A DNA stretch of 41,578 nucleotides from contig JAPLDA010000095.1 in NCBI GenBank assembly GCA_026391945.1, positions 1-41,578 on the forward strand, in the 5' to 3' direction. Shown here in pieces: positions 17,118-24,773 of the stretch. The DNA is from Bacteroidota bacterium (GTDB lineage: Bacteria; Bacteroidota; Bacteroidia; AKYH767-A; 2013-40CM-41-45). Positions within the stretch are counted from its first letter, which is position 1, and every line of letters begins with the position of its first letter. Made by a program: the position numbers and the translations under genes. The notes under the pieces are model-generated. The model saw only the letters and a program-made list of their open reading frames with translations, did no database searches and had not been told where the DNA came from.

Positions 17118-18893
17118 ATGAAACGAATCATCACTTTATTGTTTTCAGTCACTATTTTTTCTGCATGGACTTTCGCTCAACCGGCTTCCAAATTTAATTT
17201 TTCATTGGCACTGAAACTGAAAAATGAAAATATTCAGAACAGTGAAATAGCGGTTTTTGTACAGGGAGATGTGAATGCGATCAGGGAAAAGACTGCAGAA
17301 CTTGGCGGAGTGTTTAAATATTCAGCCGGCAACATTGCCGCCATCCGTTTGCCGCTGAATAAAGTAAAATCATTGTCGAACCTGGCATCGGTTACGAGAA
17401 TTGAAAATTACGATCTGAAATTGCAGCCGATGAACGACCAGGTGATCATTCATAATCATGCATGGGAAGTGCAGCAGGGATTCAACCTGCCGCAGGGATA
17501 TGACGGTAGCCATGTGGTCATAGGAATCATCGATGAAGGTATTGATTTCACTCATCCTGATTTCAGGAATGCCAACGGAACAACGCGTATTAAATATGTA
17601 TGGGACCAGACGTACGGCCCGACGGCCATGTCGCCGCAGCCATACGGTTATGGAAGAGAGTGGAAGGGAAGTCAGATTGATACTACCGTGATGCATCATG
17701 ATGGGTCATCCAGTCATGGTTCGCATGTGGCGGGGATTGCAGCCGGCAACGGTTTAGCCCTGAACAACTACAAAGGAATTGCACCGAATGCCGACATCAT
17801 TGTGGTGAAGATGAACCTGAATGTTCCGGATAACAACTTCCTGACTTCACTGGTGGATGCTGTCAGGTATGTTTTTGAAAAAGCAGATTCACTGAATGAG
17901 CCGGCTTCCATCAACGTAAGCCTTGGAACTTATTTCGGATCTCACGATGGAAGGGATATCCAGACGATCATGATTGATACGTTGATCTCCGGTCATGCCG
18001 GAAGGTCGCTAACTTGTGCAGCAGGCAATGCCGGAAGTGCACCGATACACATCGGGTACAACGTGACCAGTGATACCTCTTTCACCTGGCTGATTGCACC
18101 GTATTCTCCATCAACGAACAACCAGGTTTATGTGGAGTTGTGGGGCGACAGTGCCAACTTTACAAATGTTCAGTTTGCTATGGGAATTGACCGCGTTCAG
18201 CCTGCAATCACTTCGCTTGCCGGAATTCCTTTCAGTACGATACAAACGAATCTTGGAATTCAGAATACCTATACGCTTTATTCAGGATCGAACAGGCTTG
18301 GCATTGTTGAAACTCAGGGTGAATATCTTCACGGCGCATACACGATGGCTTTCCTCATCACGCCTGATTCAGCAACATCGGTTTATCGCTGGAGACTGAT
18401 GACGAAGGGAAGCGGCCATCTCGACGGATGGAGTTTAGATATGGTTGCCGATAACCTTCCTGATTCTTCGGTATATCCTTCCATCGTCCATTACAAAAGG
18501 CCTGACCTGGATCAGAACATTGCAAGCAGTTTCACCTGCAGCGACAAGGTGATTACGGTGGGCAGTTACGTGAACCGGAACAGTTATTCGAATTCCATTT
18601 TTGCGCAAACCATCGATACCACCCTCGTGCCGGGCAAGCTGTCTGCATTTTCAAGTCATGGCCCTACTCGTGATGGAAGAATAAAACCCCGCCCTTGCTG
18701 CGGTGGAACCTTTGAAAGTAGCCGCCGGGAAAAAACATTTCAGGAGCAGCGGCACGTCCATGTCATCGCCCGTAGTTGCCGGAATTGCGGCGTTGTATCT
18801 TCAACGGTATCCGAATGCAACGTATGCCGATGTGAAGAATGCAATTCTTGCCTGTGCCGACCAGGATGCATTTACTGGTTCTTCTTTGCCTGA
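17118..18893 (+). CDS. Secreted subtilisin-like S8 protease, N-terminal part (frameshifted after ~523 codons)
   Basis: A signal peptide (MKRIITLLFSVTIFSAWTFAQ) is followed by an inhibitor-like propeptide (~25-105) and an S8 domain. Two triad residues are visible: D139 in VIGIIDEGID and H200 in HGSHVAGIAAG; the AGNAGS oxyanion region follows. The frame is normal through FSSHGPTRDGRIKP and then reads an unrelated cysteine-rich tail (CCGG..., CNVCRCEECNSCLC) to a stop at 18893. The missing catalytic Ser block lies in another frame just downstream (18703-19233). As read, this product lacks the nucleophile and sorting domain. An extra base in the C run at 18687-18690 explains it, either a real mutation or an assembly error. 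The N-terminal ~523 residues are securely identified. Confidence 0.85.
   Translation: MKRIITLLFSVTIFSAWTFAQPASKFNFSLALKLKNENIQNSEIAVFVQGDVNAIREKTAELGGVFKYSAGNIAAIRLPLNKVKSLSNLASVTRIENYDLKLQPMNDQVIIHNHAWEVQQGFNLPQGYDGSHVVIGIIDEGIDFTHPDFRNANGTTRIKYVWDQTYGPTAMSPQPYGYGREWKGSQIDTTVMHHDGSSSHGSHVAGIAAGNGLALNNYKGIAPNADIIVVKMNLNVPDNNFLTSLVDAVRYVFEKADSLNEPASINVSLGTYFGSHDGRDIQTIMIDTLISGHAGRSLTCAAGNAGSAPIHIGYNVTSDTSFTWLIAPYSPSTNNQVYVELWGDSANFTNVQFAMGIDRVQPAITSLAGIPFSTIQTNLGIQNTYTLYSGSNRLGIVETQGEYLHGAYTMAFLITPDSATSVYRWRLMTKGSGHLDGWSLDMVADNLPDSSVYPSIVHYKRPDLDQNIASSFTCSDKVITVGSYVNRNSYSNSIFAQTIDTTLVPGKLSAFSSHGPTRDGRIKPRPCCGGTFESSRREKTFQEQRHVHVIARSCRNCGVVSSTVSECNVCRCEECNSCLCRPGCIYWFFFA
18687..18690 (+). other. 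Putative single-base frameshift site in the S8 protease gene
   Basis: The sequence ATAAAACCCCGCCC contains A4 and C4 runs. With one C removed the frame continues as IKPALAAVEPLKVAAGKKHF and joins the GTSMSSP catalytic block. Subtilases usually read RIKPDLAAPG here, so the repaired protein fits the family. Confidence 0.75.
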
Positions 18894-19233
18894 TAATTCC
18901 TGGGGACATGGAAAAGTGAATGCGTATGCCGTCATCCACGGATGTTTGATTGGCATTGATGAAGTGGAAGGATTATCTGTTGAGTTAACGAATTACCCGA
19001 ATCCATTCAGTGAGTTCACGACAATCCGTTACAACCTTTCTGCTCTGGCTGACCATCAAAAAGCGGAGCTGAAGATCACGGATCTGCTGGGTAAGGAAGT
19101 GATGAAATCCCCGTTGCTGGCTGCCTCCGGCGAGATTGCATTTTCCAAAAACAAACTCGTTCAGGGAATTTATTTTTATTCCATCGTAGTTGACGGGAAA
19201 CTACTCAAAACAAATAAGCTGGTTGTTTTATAA
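18703..19233 (+). CDS. S8 protease C-terminal part with catalytic Ser and T9SS type A sorting domain
   Basis: This frame carries the continuation of the protease: the catalytic block SSGTSMSSPVVAGIAALYLQ, the terminal helix and DNSWGHGKVNAYAVI. It then gives an 80-residue T9SS type A sorting domain (LTNYPNPFSEFTTIRYNL, LTDLLGKEV-like strand, VQGIYFYSIVVDGKLLKTNKLVVL). It overlaps the out-of-frame tail of the upstream part by 191 nt. The nominal start is a GTG inside the gene, and no independent start signal is seen, so it is best read as the second half of one ~705-residue protein. Secretion is expected only if the full-length frame is restored. Confidence 0.82.
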   Translation: MEPLKVAAGKKHFRSSGTSMSSPVVAGIAALYLQRYPNATYADVKNAILACADQDAFTGSSLPDNSWGHGKVNAYAVIHGCLIGIDEVEGLSVELTNYPNPFSEFTTIRYNLSALADHQKAELKITDLLGKEVMKSPLLAASGEIAFSKNKLVQGIYFYSIVVDGKLLKTNKLVVL

Positions 19234-19287
19234 ATTCATTCTTCCCGGTTTGTTTTTTTAGAATAATTTAGCGGCAGAAATTTCACA

Positions 19288-20169
19288 TTGTCTTCCGCCG
19301 TGATCCGAGAAGTTAAAAAATATTTTTCATTAGTCACCTTTTCGCATACCATCTTTGCGTTGCCCTTTGCGGTGATTGGATTTTTTCTTGGCATCAGGCA
19401 AATACAGTTTCAATGGGATTTACTTTTGTTTGTGAAAGTGATTCTCTGCATGGTGTTCGCGCGAACGTCAGCCATGGCTTTTAACCGGTATGCCGACCGG
19501 TTTATTGATCACCTGAATGAGCGCACTCAGAAAAGGGAAATTCCGTCCGGAACGATTTCTTCAAAAGCGGCCCTTGGCCTGGTGATTCTGAGTTCTGTGA
19601 TGTTTATGCTGATCGCTTATACCATCAACCGGTTGTGTTTTTATTTGTCGCCGGTTGCCTTGCTCGTCATACTCGGTTATTCCTACACCAAACGGTTTAC
19701 GTGGCTTTGTCATGTGATTCTTGGCATCGGCCTTTCGCTTGCACCGATAGGAGCATACCTGGCCGTGACGGGTAAATTTGATATGCTGCCATTGTATTTT
19801 TCGTTTGCTGTGATTTGCTGGGTGAGTGGGTTCGACATCATTTATTCGTTGCAGGATGAGGAATTCGATAAGAGCAACCGGCTGCATTCCATCCCTTCTT
19901 TCCTCGGCAAATCAAAAGCATTGCAACTCTCATCCATCCTCCATACAGGTTCTGCTGTATTCATTGTTATAGCCGGAACTTCTGCCGGCTTCGGCATTGT
20001 TTACTGGATGGGTGCTGTTCTTTTTACTTCACTGCTGGTTTACCAGCATACACTGGTAAAAGCGAATGACCTCAGCAAAGTGAACCGCGCTTTTTTTACC
20101 ACGAATGGAATGGCAAGCATCCTGTTTGCCTGTTTTGTGGTTGCAGAATTGTTCCTGAACAGGCCATAA
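19288..20169 (+). CDS. UbiA-family prenyltransferase, 4-hydroxybenzoate polyprenyltransferase/MqnP-like
   Basis: A 293-residue protein with about eight or nine membrane helices. The first aspartate-rich motif is NRYADRFIDHLNERTQKREIPSG (from N66), the form seen in MqnP/4-hydroxybenzoate octaprenyltransferase-like members, and the second is YSLQDEEFDKSNRLHSIP (~185-202). Together they bind Mg-diphosphate of the polyprenyl donor. In Bacteroidota these enzymes act in menaquinone synthesis (futalosine pathway), but no other mqn gene is present to confirm it. There is no ATG near the N-terminus: the start is TTG at 19288 or GTG at 19300. A strong terminator follows the stop codon. Confidence 0.88.
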   Translation: MSSAVIREVKKYFSLVTFSHTIFALPFAVIGFFLGIRQIQFQWDLLLFVKVILCMVFARTSAMAFNRYADRFIDHLNERTQKREIPSGTISSKAALGLVILSSVMFMLIAYTINRLCFYLSPVALLVILGYSYTKRFTWLCHVILGIGLSLAPIGAYLAVTGKFDMLPLYFSFAVICWVSGFDIIYSLQDEEFDKSNRLHSIPSFLGKSKALQLSSILHTGSAVFIVIAGTSAGFGIVYWMGAVLFTSLLVYQHTLVKANDLSKVNRAFFTTNGMASILFACFVVAELFLNRP

Positions 20170-20206
20170 AAAAAAGTTCCTCCGAAAAACAGAGGAACTT
20201 TTTTAT
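20168..20206. terminator. Bidirectional intrinsic terminator
   Basis: AAAAAAGTTCCTC (20170-20182) pairs with GAGGAACTTTTTT (20192-20204), a 13-bp stem with A and T tracts on both sides. It overlaps the stop codon of the prenyltransferase gene and lies 17 nt from the end of the convergent lipoprotein gene, so it can serve both. Confidence 0.9.
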
Positions 20207-20222
20207 AAACAGGAAAAGCAAA

Positions 20223-20816
20223 TTATTTTTTTGATTTTTCTTTCGGAGTGCTGGTGGTTGACGTCATGGATTTTGACATTTCATCATAAGCAGTCATCGT
20301 TTTGTCGTAGGATTCTTTTGCTGTGTTGTAAGCAGTATTCCAGCCGTCCACTTTTTGCTGAGCATCGGTCATTTTGGTTTTCCAGTCAGCAAGTCCTTTC
20401 ACTGCATCTTCAGAAGAGACTTCGCCTTTCACCACTTTGCCCTGCCACTCAGTGTAAGCTTTTGTATTCGCATCCCATGAAGTCCTGAATGTATTCCAGT
20501 CGTTCATCATGGTTTCGAAGTTTGCAGAATTTGTATTGGCAGTGGTACTCATCTCCTGCATTTTTGTTTTCATCGCTGCATCTTTCGAAGTTGACATGGT
20601 GTTCATCATCTCCGTTTGTTTAGCGGCAAATTCTTTTGCATGCTGAGCAGACTCAGTTAACTGCTTGCTCCAGTTAGAAGCTTTTTCGCCTAAGGCCGAC
20701 CAGTCGGTACCAAACTGGTTGATGTCAGCGATGGTTTTTTCATCCACTTTTTTGTTGCAGGCGGCCAATGTCATGGCACCGGCTACGACAAGCGCTAAGA
20801 TTACTTTCGTTTTCAT
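20223..20816 (-). CDS. Predicted alpha-helical lipoprotein
   Basis: A 197-residue protein. MKTKVILALVVAGAMTLAAC is a lipoprotein signal with lipobox LAAC (Cys20). The mature part is almost entirely helical, rich in Lys, Thr, Ala, Met and Trp, with recurrent W-x-x-x-A/T spacing (DWSALGEKASNWSKQL, MMNDWNTFRTSWDANTKAY). This suggests an antiparallel coiled-coil bundle. It ends in a Ser/Thr/Lys tail. Location is the inner or outer membrane, facing the periplasm. I do not recognise the family and no partner is evident. A TAATTTTG promoter box lies 46 nt upstream. Confidence 0.82.
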   Translation of the reverse strand: MKTKVILALVVAGAMTLAACNKKVDEKTIADINQFGTDWSALGEKASNWSKQLTESAQHAKEFAAKQTEMMNTMSTSKDAAMKTKMQEMSTTANTNSANFETMMNDWNTFRTSWDANTKAYTEWQGKVVKGEVSSEDAVKGLADWKTKMTDAQQKVDGWNTAYNTAKESYDKTMTAYDEMSKSMTSTTSTPKEKSKK

Positions 20817-20862
20817 TGTGTTGGTTTTTGGTTTAGAATGATTTTTAGTTGGAATAACGAGC

Positions 20863-20870
20863 CAAAATTA
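20863..20870 (-). promoter_or_regulatory. Bacteroidota -7 box (TAATTTTG) of the lipoprotein gene
   Basis: TAATTTTG on the minus strand fits TAnnTTTG. A TTG at 20894-20896 gives a 23-nt spacer, at the long end of the accepted range. Confidence 0.5.
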
Positions 20871-20899
20871 GAATGAATGCTTTCCCGGATGATCAACCC

Positions 20900-20916
20900 G
20901 TCAATATGTTATTGAC
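20900..20916. repeat. Perfect 7-bp inverted repeat GTCAATA-tgt-TATTGAC
   Basis: It lies between the UPF0316 gene end (20927) and the lipoprotein promoter. It could be an operator or a weak transcript end. No T tract follows on the minus strand, so it is not a normal intrinsic terminator. Confidence 0.5.
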
Positions 20917-20926
20917 AATCGCTGGT

Positions 20927-21532
20927 TCATTTCTCTTTCAGGTCGGGAAAAATGTTGCGGATGTAATTGAGGGTTCCTGAGGATGCTGCATTCGGGAAAA
21001 CGCCCTGGCTGGCCACTTTTACGTCTTCAATCGAATAAAAGGCGTTCGGGTTGGTGTCATGAATCAATCTTCTTACATATTCGAGGTCTCTTCTCTTGAT
21101 GATGGTGAAAATAATTTTGACCGGTCCTTTGGCACCATGCCCGTCCATGATCGTCACCCCGAAATTCGCCCGCTGAAGCATATCAATCAACGGTTGTGCG
21201 TCCTGGTTGATGATGATGCGGAGCACCTGCATGCCGATGGCCAGTCTTTTTTCAACAAACAGTCCGACGTATGTACCCATGGCAAAGCCACCGGCGAAAG
21301 CGATGAAGCAAAGCGGGTTCTCGAGATGCTGCATGATCTGCCGCATCGAAATAAGCCAGATGGAGACTTCAAAGAAACCCAGTATCGGAACGACATTCCG
21401 CATTCCTTTCGAGATGAAAACATTTCTTAAGGTTCCAAGAGTAACGTCACTCATCCGTGCGATGAAAATCAGGAGAGGAAGAATAACCCATCGGAAGATT
21501 TCCGAGTCAAGAAAGTTTGCGGAGGCTGTCAT
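20927..21532 (-). CDS. UPF0316 membrane protein (DUF5698/DUF2179)
   Basis: A 201-residue protein. Residues ~10-95 hold three membrane helices with the UPF0316 signature IARMSDVTLGTLRNVFISKG and FFEVSIWLISMRQIM. The C-terminal soluble part (~100-170) is a DUF2179-like domain: VLRIIINQDAQPLIDMLQ, GVTIMDGHGAKGPVKIIFTIIKRRDL. DUF2179 is a small ligand-binding fold, and the family is otherwise uncharacterised. The start codon overlaps the sirtuin stop by 4 nt (ATGA), so it is translationally coupled to that gene. Confidence 0.9.
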   Translation of the reverse strand: MTASANFLDSEIFRWVILPLLIFIARMSDVTLGTLRNVFISKGMRNVVPILGFFEVSIWLISMRQIMQHLENPLCFIAFAGGFAMGTYVGLFVEKRLAIGMQVLRIIINQDAQPLIDMLQRANFGVTIMDGHGAKGPVKIIFTIIKRRDLEYVRRLIHDTNPNAFYSIEDVKVASQGVFPNAASSGTLNYIRNIFPDLKEK

Positions 21533-22218
21533 GGTGTGTTTTTCATTAATTTGTTTACAAGTTGCGGAACTCCTGTCCCGGCTTTTTTACGGACGATGGT
21601 GAATTCACCCGGTACATAAGTTGGTGCGTTCGGATCAACCAGGTATTTTTCGGAATCATGCTTTGTGTAATCGATCAGTCCTGCCGCAGGATATACCTGT
21701 AACGAAGTTCCGATCACAATGAAGATGTCGGCAGCGGAAATCAAATGTGCTGCAGTTTCAAGTTCAGGAACCATTTCTCCAAACCAGACAATGTGCGGCC
21801 GGAGCTGGGATCCGCATGCGCATTTTTCCCCTTCATTCAATTCCCATCCTTTGATGTCATAGATGAGCGAAGGGTCAACGCTGCTTCTCGCTTTCCTGAT
21901 TTCCCCGTGCAGGTGGAGGACTTTTTTTGAGCCGGCACGTTCGTGAAGATCGTCTACATTTTGAGTGATGACCTGCACAGCAAATTTTTTTTCCAGTGCC
22001 ACCAGCGCCAGGTGTGCCTCGTTGGGGACGGCTTCCAGCACCTGTTTCCTGCGGAGGTTGTAAAAATCAAGCACCAGCTTCCTGTTGCGCTGCCAGGCTT
22101 GCGGCGTGGCGACATCTTCGACTTTGTAGTTTTCCCACAAACCATCGCTGTCGCGGAATGTTTTCAGTCCGCTTTCGGCGCTGATTCCTGAACCGGTAAA
22201 GACAACTACTTTTTTCAT
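21529..22218 (-). CDS. cobB: Sirtuin, NAD-dependent protein deacylase (class III, CobB-like)
   Basis: A 229-residue Sir2 protein. The Rossmann NAD-binding motif is FTGSGISAESGLKTFRDSDGLW (8-28), TQNVDDLH is at 85-92, and the catalytic base is H104 (LHLHGE). Y53 and R56 (YNLR) form the Y-x-x-R pair of class III sirtuins, which favours succinyl/malonyl-lysine removal. The zinc module looks degenerate: only C133 and C135 (CACG) are present, and the first cysteine pair is missing around RSSVDPS. Similar loss occurs in other Bacteroidota homologues as I recall them. The product is cytoplasmic. It is the first gene of a coupled pair with UPF0316. Confidence 0.92.
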   Translation of the reverse strand: MKKVVVFTGSGISAESGLKTFRDSDGLWENYKVEDVATPQAWQRNRKLVLDFYNLRRKQVLEAVPNEAHLALVALEKKFAVQVITQNVDDLHERAGSKKVLHLHGEIRKARSSVDPSLIYDIKGWELNEGEKCACGSQLRPHIVWFGEMVPELETAAHLISAADIFIVIGTSLQVYPAAGLIDYTKHDSEKYLVDPNAPTYVPGEFTIVRKKAGTGVPQLVNKLMKNTP

Positions 22219-22335
22219 TTCTTATTTCTGCAAGGTAAAGTTCAGGGAAAAAAAAGGGGATGATCGAAAAGAGAGGTAAAATTATCAACAGGGTGAATGG
22301 AAGATTTTTTTTTCAATACCAATAAAAAAACAGGA

Positions 22336-23301
22336 TTACTGAATGATCCAGTTGCCTGTGAATTTAAACCCATTCAAAAAATCTTTGATGTTCATCCGGT
22401 TCCTGCCGGCTACCTGCAACTCATCAATGAAAACACATCCGTCTTTCACAAAAAATTTCAGGTATGATTTGTTATCGGATTCAATGATTCCCGGTTTGTT
22501 TTCATGCCGCGCAATTTCTGTATGCACCTTGAAAATTTTTGCGACCAGCGAAAACCCGTTGTCATTGTAGATCTCTGTAAAGGCCGCGGGGTACGGGCAC
22601 AAGCCCCTCACGAGGTTGGCCACTTCTGTTGTTGATTTATGAAGGTCGATTTTGGTGTTGGTCTTGTTCAGTTTAGGAGCCGGCTTCAACTCACCCTCAA
22701 CCGCTACGTTTTCCTGTTCAGTGAGTTTGTAATTTTTTTTCGAAATGGCTTTCACCGTTTTCAGGACAAGCGCCGCGCCGGTTTTCATCAGCCTATCGTG
22801 CAGTTCTCCGGCTGTTTCGGTTTCTTCAATGGCGACTTTTTCATGGAGGATAATCCTGCCGGTATCAATTTCATGCTGGAGAAAAAAGGTGGTGACACCT
22901 GTTTCTTTTTCTCCGTTGATGATGGCCCAGTTGATAGGAGCAGCGCCCCTGTATTGAGGAAGGAGCGAAGCGTGCAGGTTGAAGGTTCCGTGTTTCGGCA
23001 TGTTCCACACCACTTCCGGCATCATCCTGAATGCCACCACCACCTGGAGATCAGCATGGATACTCCTCAGTTCACGGATGAAATGTTCATCTTTCAGGTT
23101 GACAGGCTGAAGAACTTTTATTCCGTTTTCAACAGCGTAATCCTTCACGGGCGAGGTGATGATCTTTTGTCCGCGGCCAGCCGGTTTATCCGGAACCGTT
23201 ACCACTGCTGCAATGTGGAACCCGTTCTTCACCAGGATGTCCAGGGAAGGAATGGCAAATTCAGGTGTGCCGTAAAAAATAATATTCAATGAAGCGGCCA
23301 T
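22336..23301 (-). CDS. fmt: Methionyl-tRNA formyltransferase
   Basis: A 321-residue protein that transfers a formyl group from 10-formyl-THF to Met-tRNA(fMet). The N-terminal formyltransferase domain begins IIFYGTPEFAIPSL. The catalytic set N108, H110 and D146 is intact in TFNLHASLLPQYRGAAPINWAI and HEIDTG. The C-terminal domain (~205-321) includes the GLCPYPAAFT block and the tRNA-binding barrel. The usual partner def is not adjacent. A good promoter lies upstream (23349-23377), so it need not depend on the MATE gene. Confidence 0.96.
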   Translation of the reverse strand: MAASLNIIFYGTPEFAIPSLDILVKNGFHIAAVVTVPDKPAGRGQKIITSPVKDYAVENGIKVLQPVNLKDEHFIRELRSIHADLQVVVAFRMMPEVVWNMPKHGTFNLHASLLPQYRGAAPINWAIINGEKETGVTTFFLQHEIDTGRIILHEKVAIEETETAGELHDRLMKTGAALVLKTVKAISKKNYKLTEQENVAVEGELKPAPKLNKTNTKIDLHKSTTEVANLVRGLCPYPAAFTEIYNDNGFSLVAKIFKVHTEIARHENKPGIIESDNKSYLKFFVKDGCVFIDELQVAGRNRMNIKDFLNGFKFTGNWIIQ

Positions 23302-23348
23302 TTACACGGTAGAAATAATGTTGTCAATATAAATAAAATCTTTGCTGA

Positions 23349-23377
23349 CAAATATACCGTTGTAATTATTTATACAA
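23349..23377 (-). promoter_or_regulatory. Promoter of fmt (TTG-N18-TATATTTG)
   Basis: On the minus strand TTG (23375-23377) and TATATTTG (23349-23356) are 18 nt apart, and the fmt ATG is 48 nt downstream. It overlaps a weak inverted repeat GTTGTA...TACAAC. Confidence 0.7.
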
Positions 23378-23393
23378 CACCGGCATTGTGGAT

Positions 23394-24725
23394 TCAAATG
23401 TTAATTTTATTCCAGCGGCCGCTGCGTAAATAAAGATAACAGACCGCGCCGGTGAAAATCCAGTAGATGGCCTCTGCAAGCCATGCTGTTTCAAGCGATC
23501 CGTGGAAAGTAAATACAGCCGCATAAATATAGGCCATGTATATAATGATGGCGGCGATTTCAATGAGAAGTGCTGTTCGGGTGGCGCCGGTTCCGCTCAC
23601 CGAAAAAATGCAGATGATGGCCACTGAGAAAAAGATCATGGCAAGGTTCACGGTCCGCAATACGCCCAGGCTGTCGTCGATCAGTTGCCTGTCTTTTGTA
23701 AAAAGTCCTAATAATTCCCTTGGAAAAAGCAGGTTGATGGCAATCATGAAAAGAGTTACCAGCACGGCGATGCCGAGAATTTTATTCAGCAGTGGAATCA
23801 CCTCGCTGTTTTTTTTCTGCCCGATCAGGTTGCTCACCATGCTGTTGGCTGCCACTGAAAATCCCCAGATGGGAGTCATGCTCACCATGTAAGCAGCGCG
23901 TCCGAGGTTGGAAATAGCCAACGCATGCTGTCCCATTTTTTCAATGAACACAAAAAAGATGAACCAGGCTCCCATCGATATCAGGTTTTGCAAAACGAGC
24001 GGCGCTGAGAGTGTGAGGATTTTTCTTACTTCACTGAAATCAAATTTCGAAAAACGGAAAAGCTGAAATTTCCGGATGTCTTTTTTTGCTGCCGTGTAAA
24101 CAAAAAGATAAATGAGTGCGATCCACTCGGAAATACTGGACGCAAGGCCTGCGCCGGCAATACCCATTTCAGGAAAACCATGCTTGCCGAAAATAAGCAA
24201 CCACCCGAGAACGATATTGATGATGGCCATGATGGCGGAGTAGATTCCGTACACTTTCGGAACCGCTATGCCGACATAGAAGGAGCGAAAGACGGTGCCG
24301 CACATCAAAGCCACCAATCCGTAAGCCCGGTACTTCAGAAACAGGCTGACTGCATTTCTTGTGGTGTCATCGCTGATGATTATTTTGAGTAATGCAGGGG
24401 AGAGGATTTCAACAAACGCGAAAAGAAAGATTCCAAGCGAAACCAGTATCAGGAAGCTATGATCAAAAATTTCACCGATGGCGTTTTCGTTTTTTTCTCC
24501 GGCTCTTCTTGCAATCAGAATTTGTGCACCGACTCCAATCGCCACACCGATCATGGCAAGCACGAAATAAAAAATTCCTCCGAGTCCTGCAGCGCCCAGT
24601 TCGGTTTCGCCGACACGCCCGAGAAAAATCGTATCGGTCACATTCAGAATCGTGATGGAAATACTTCCCAGCACCACCGGGTAAGCGATGCGGAGAATGT
24701 CTTTATAGGATGCCTGTACCTGCAT
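23394..24725 (-). CDS. MATE family multidrug/cation antiporter
   Basis: A 443-residue protein with twelve predicted membrane helices in two homologous halves, the normal MATE size. The first half has VLGSISITILNVTDTIFLGR and ELGAAGLGG. The second half has PLVLQNLISMGAWFIFFVFIEKMG followed by AAYMVSMTPIWGFSVAANSMVSNLIGQ. It should export organic cations or drugs in exchange for Na+ or H+. The substrate is unknown. It is followed by fmt with its own promoter and preceded by the rlmI-like gene 48 nt away. Confidence 0.92.
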   Translation of the reverse strand: MQVQASYKDILRIAYPVVLGSISITILNVTDTIFLGRVGETELGAAGLGGIFYFVLAMIGVAIGVGAQILIARRAGEKNENAIGEIFDHSFLILVSLGIFLFAFVEILSPALLKIIISDDTTRNAVSLFLKYRAYGLVALMCGTVFRSFYVGIAVPKVYGIYSAIMAIINIVLGWLLIFGKHGFPEMGIAGAGLASSISEWIALIYLFVYTAAKKDIRKFQLFRFSKFDFSEVRKILTLSAPLVLQNLISMGAWFIFFVFIEKMGQHALAISNLGRAAYMVSMTPIWGFSVAANSMVSNLIGQKKNSEVIPLLNKILGIAVLVTLFMIAINLLFPRELLGLFTKDRQLIDDSLGVLRTVNLAMIFFSVAIICIFSVSGTGATRTALLIEIAAIIIYMAYIYAAVFTFHGSLETAWLAEAIYWIFTGAVCYLYLRSGRWNKINI

Positions 24726-24773
24726 GAAGATTCGTCTTATTCAAAGTTCTGAATTCGGATTTTTTTTTTGATC

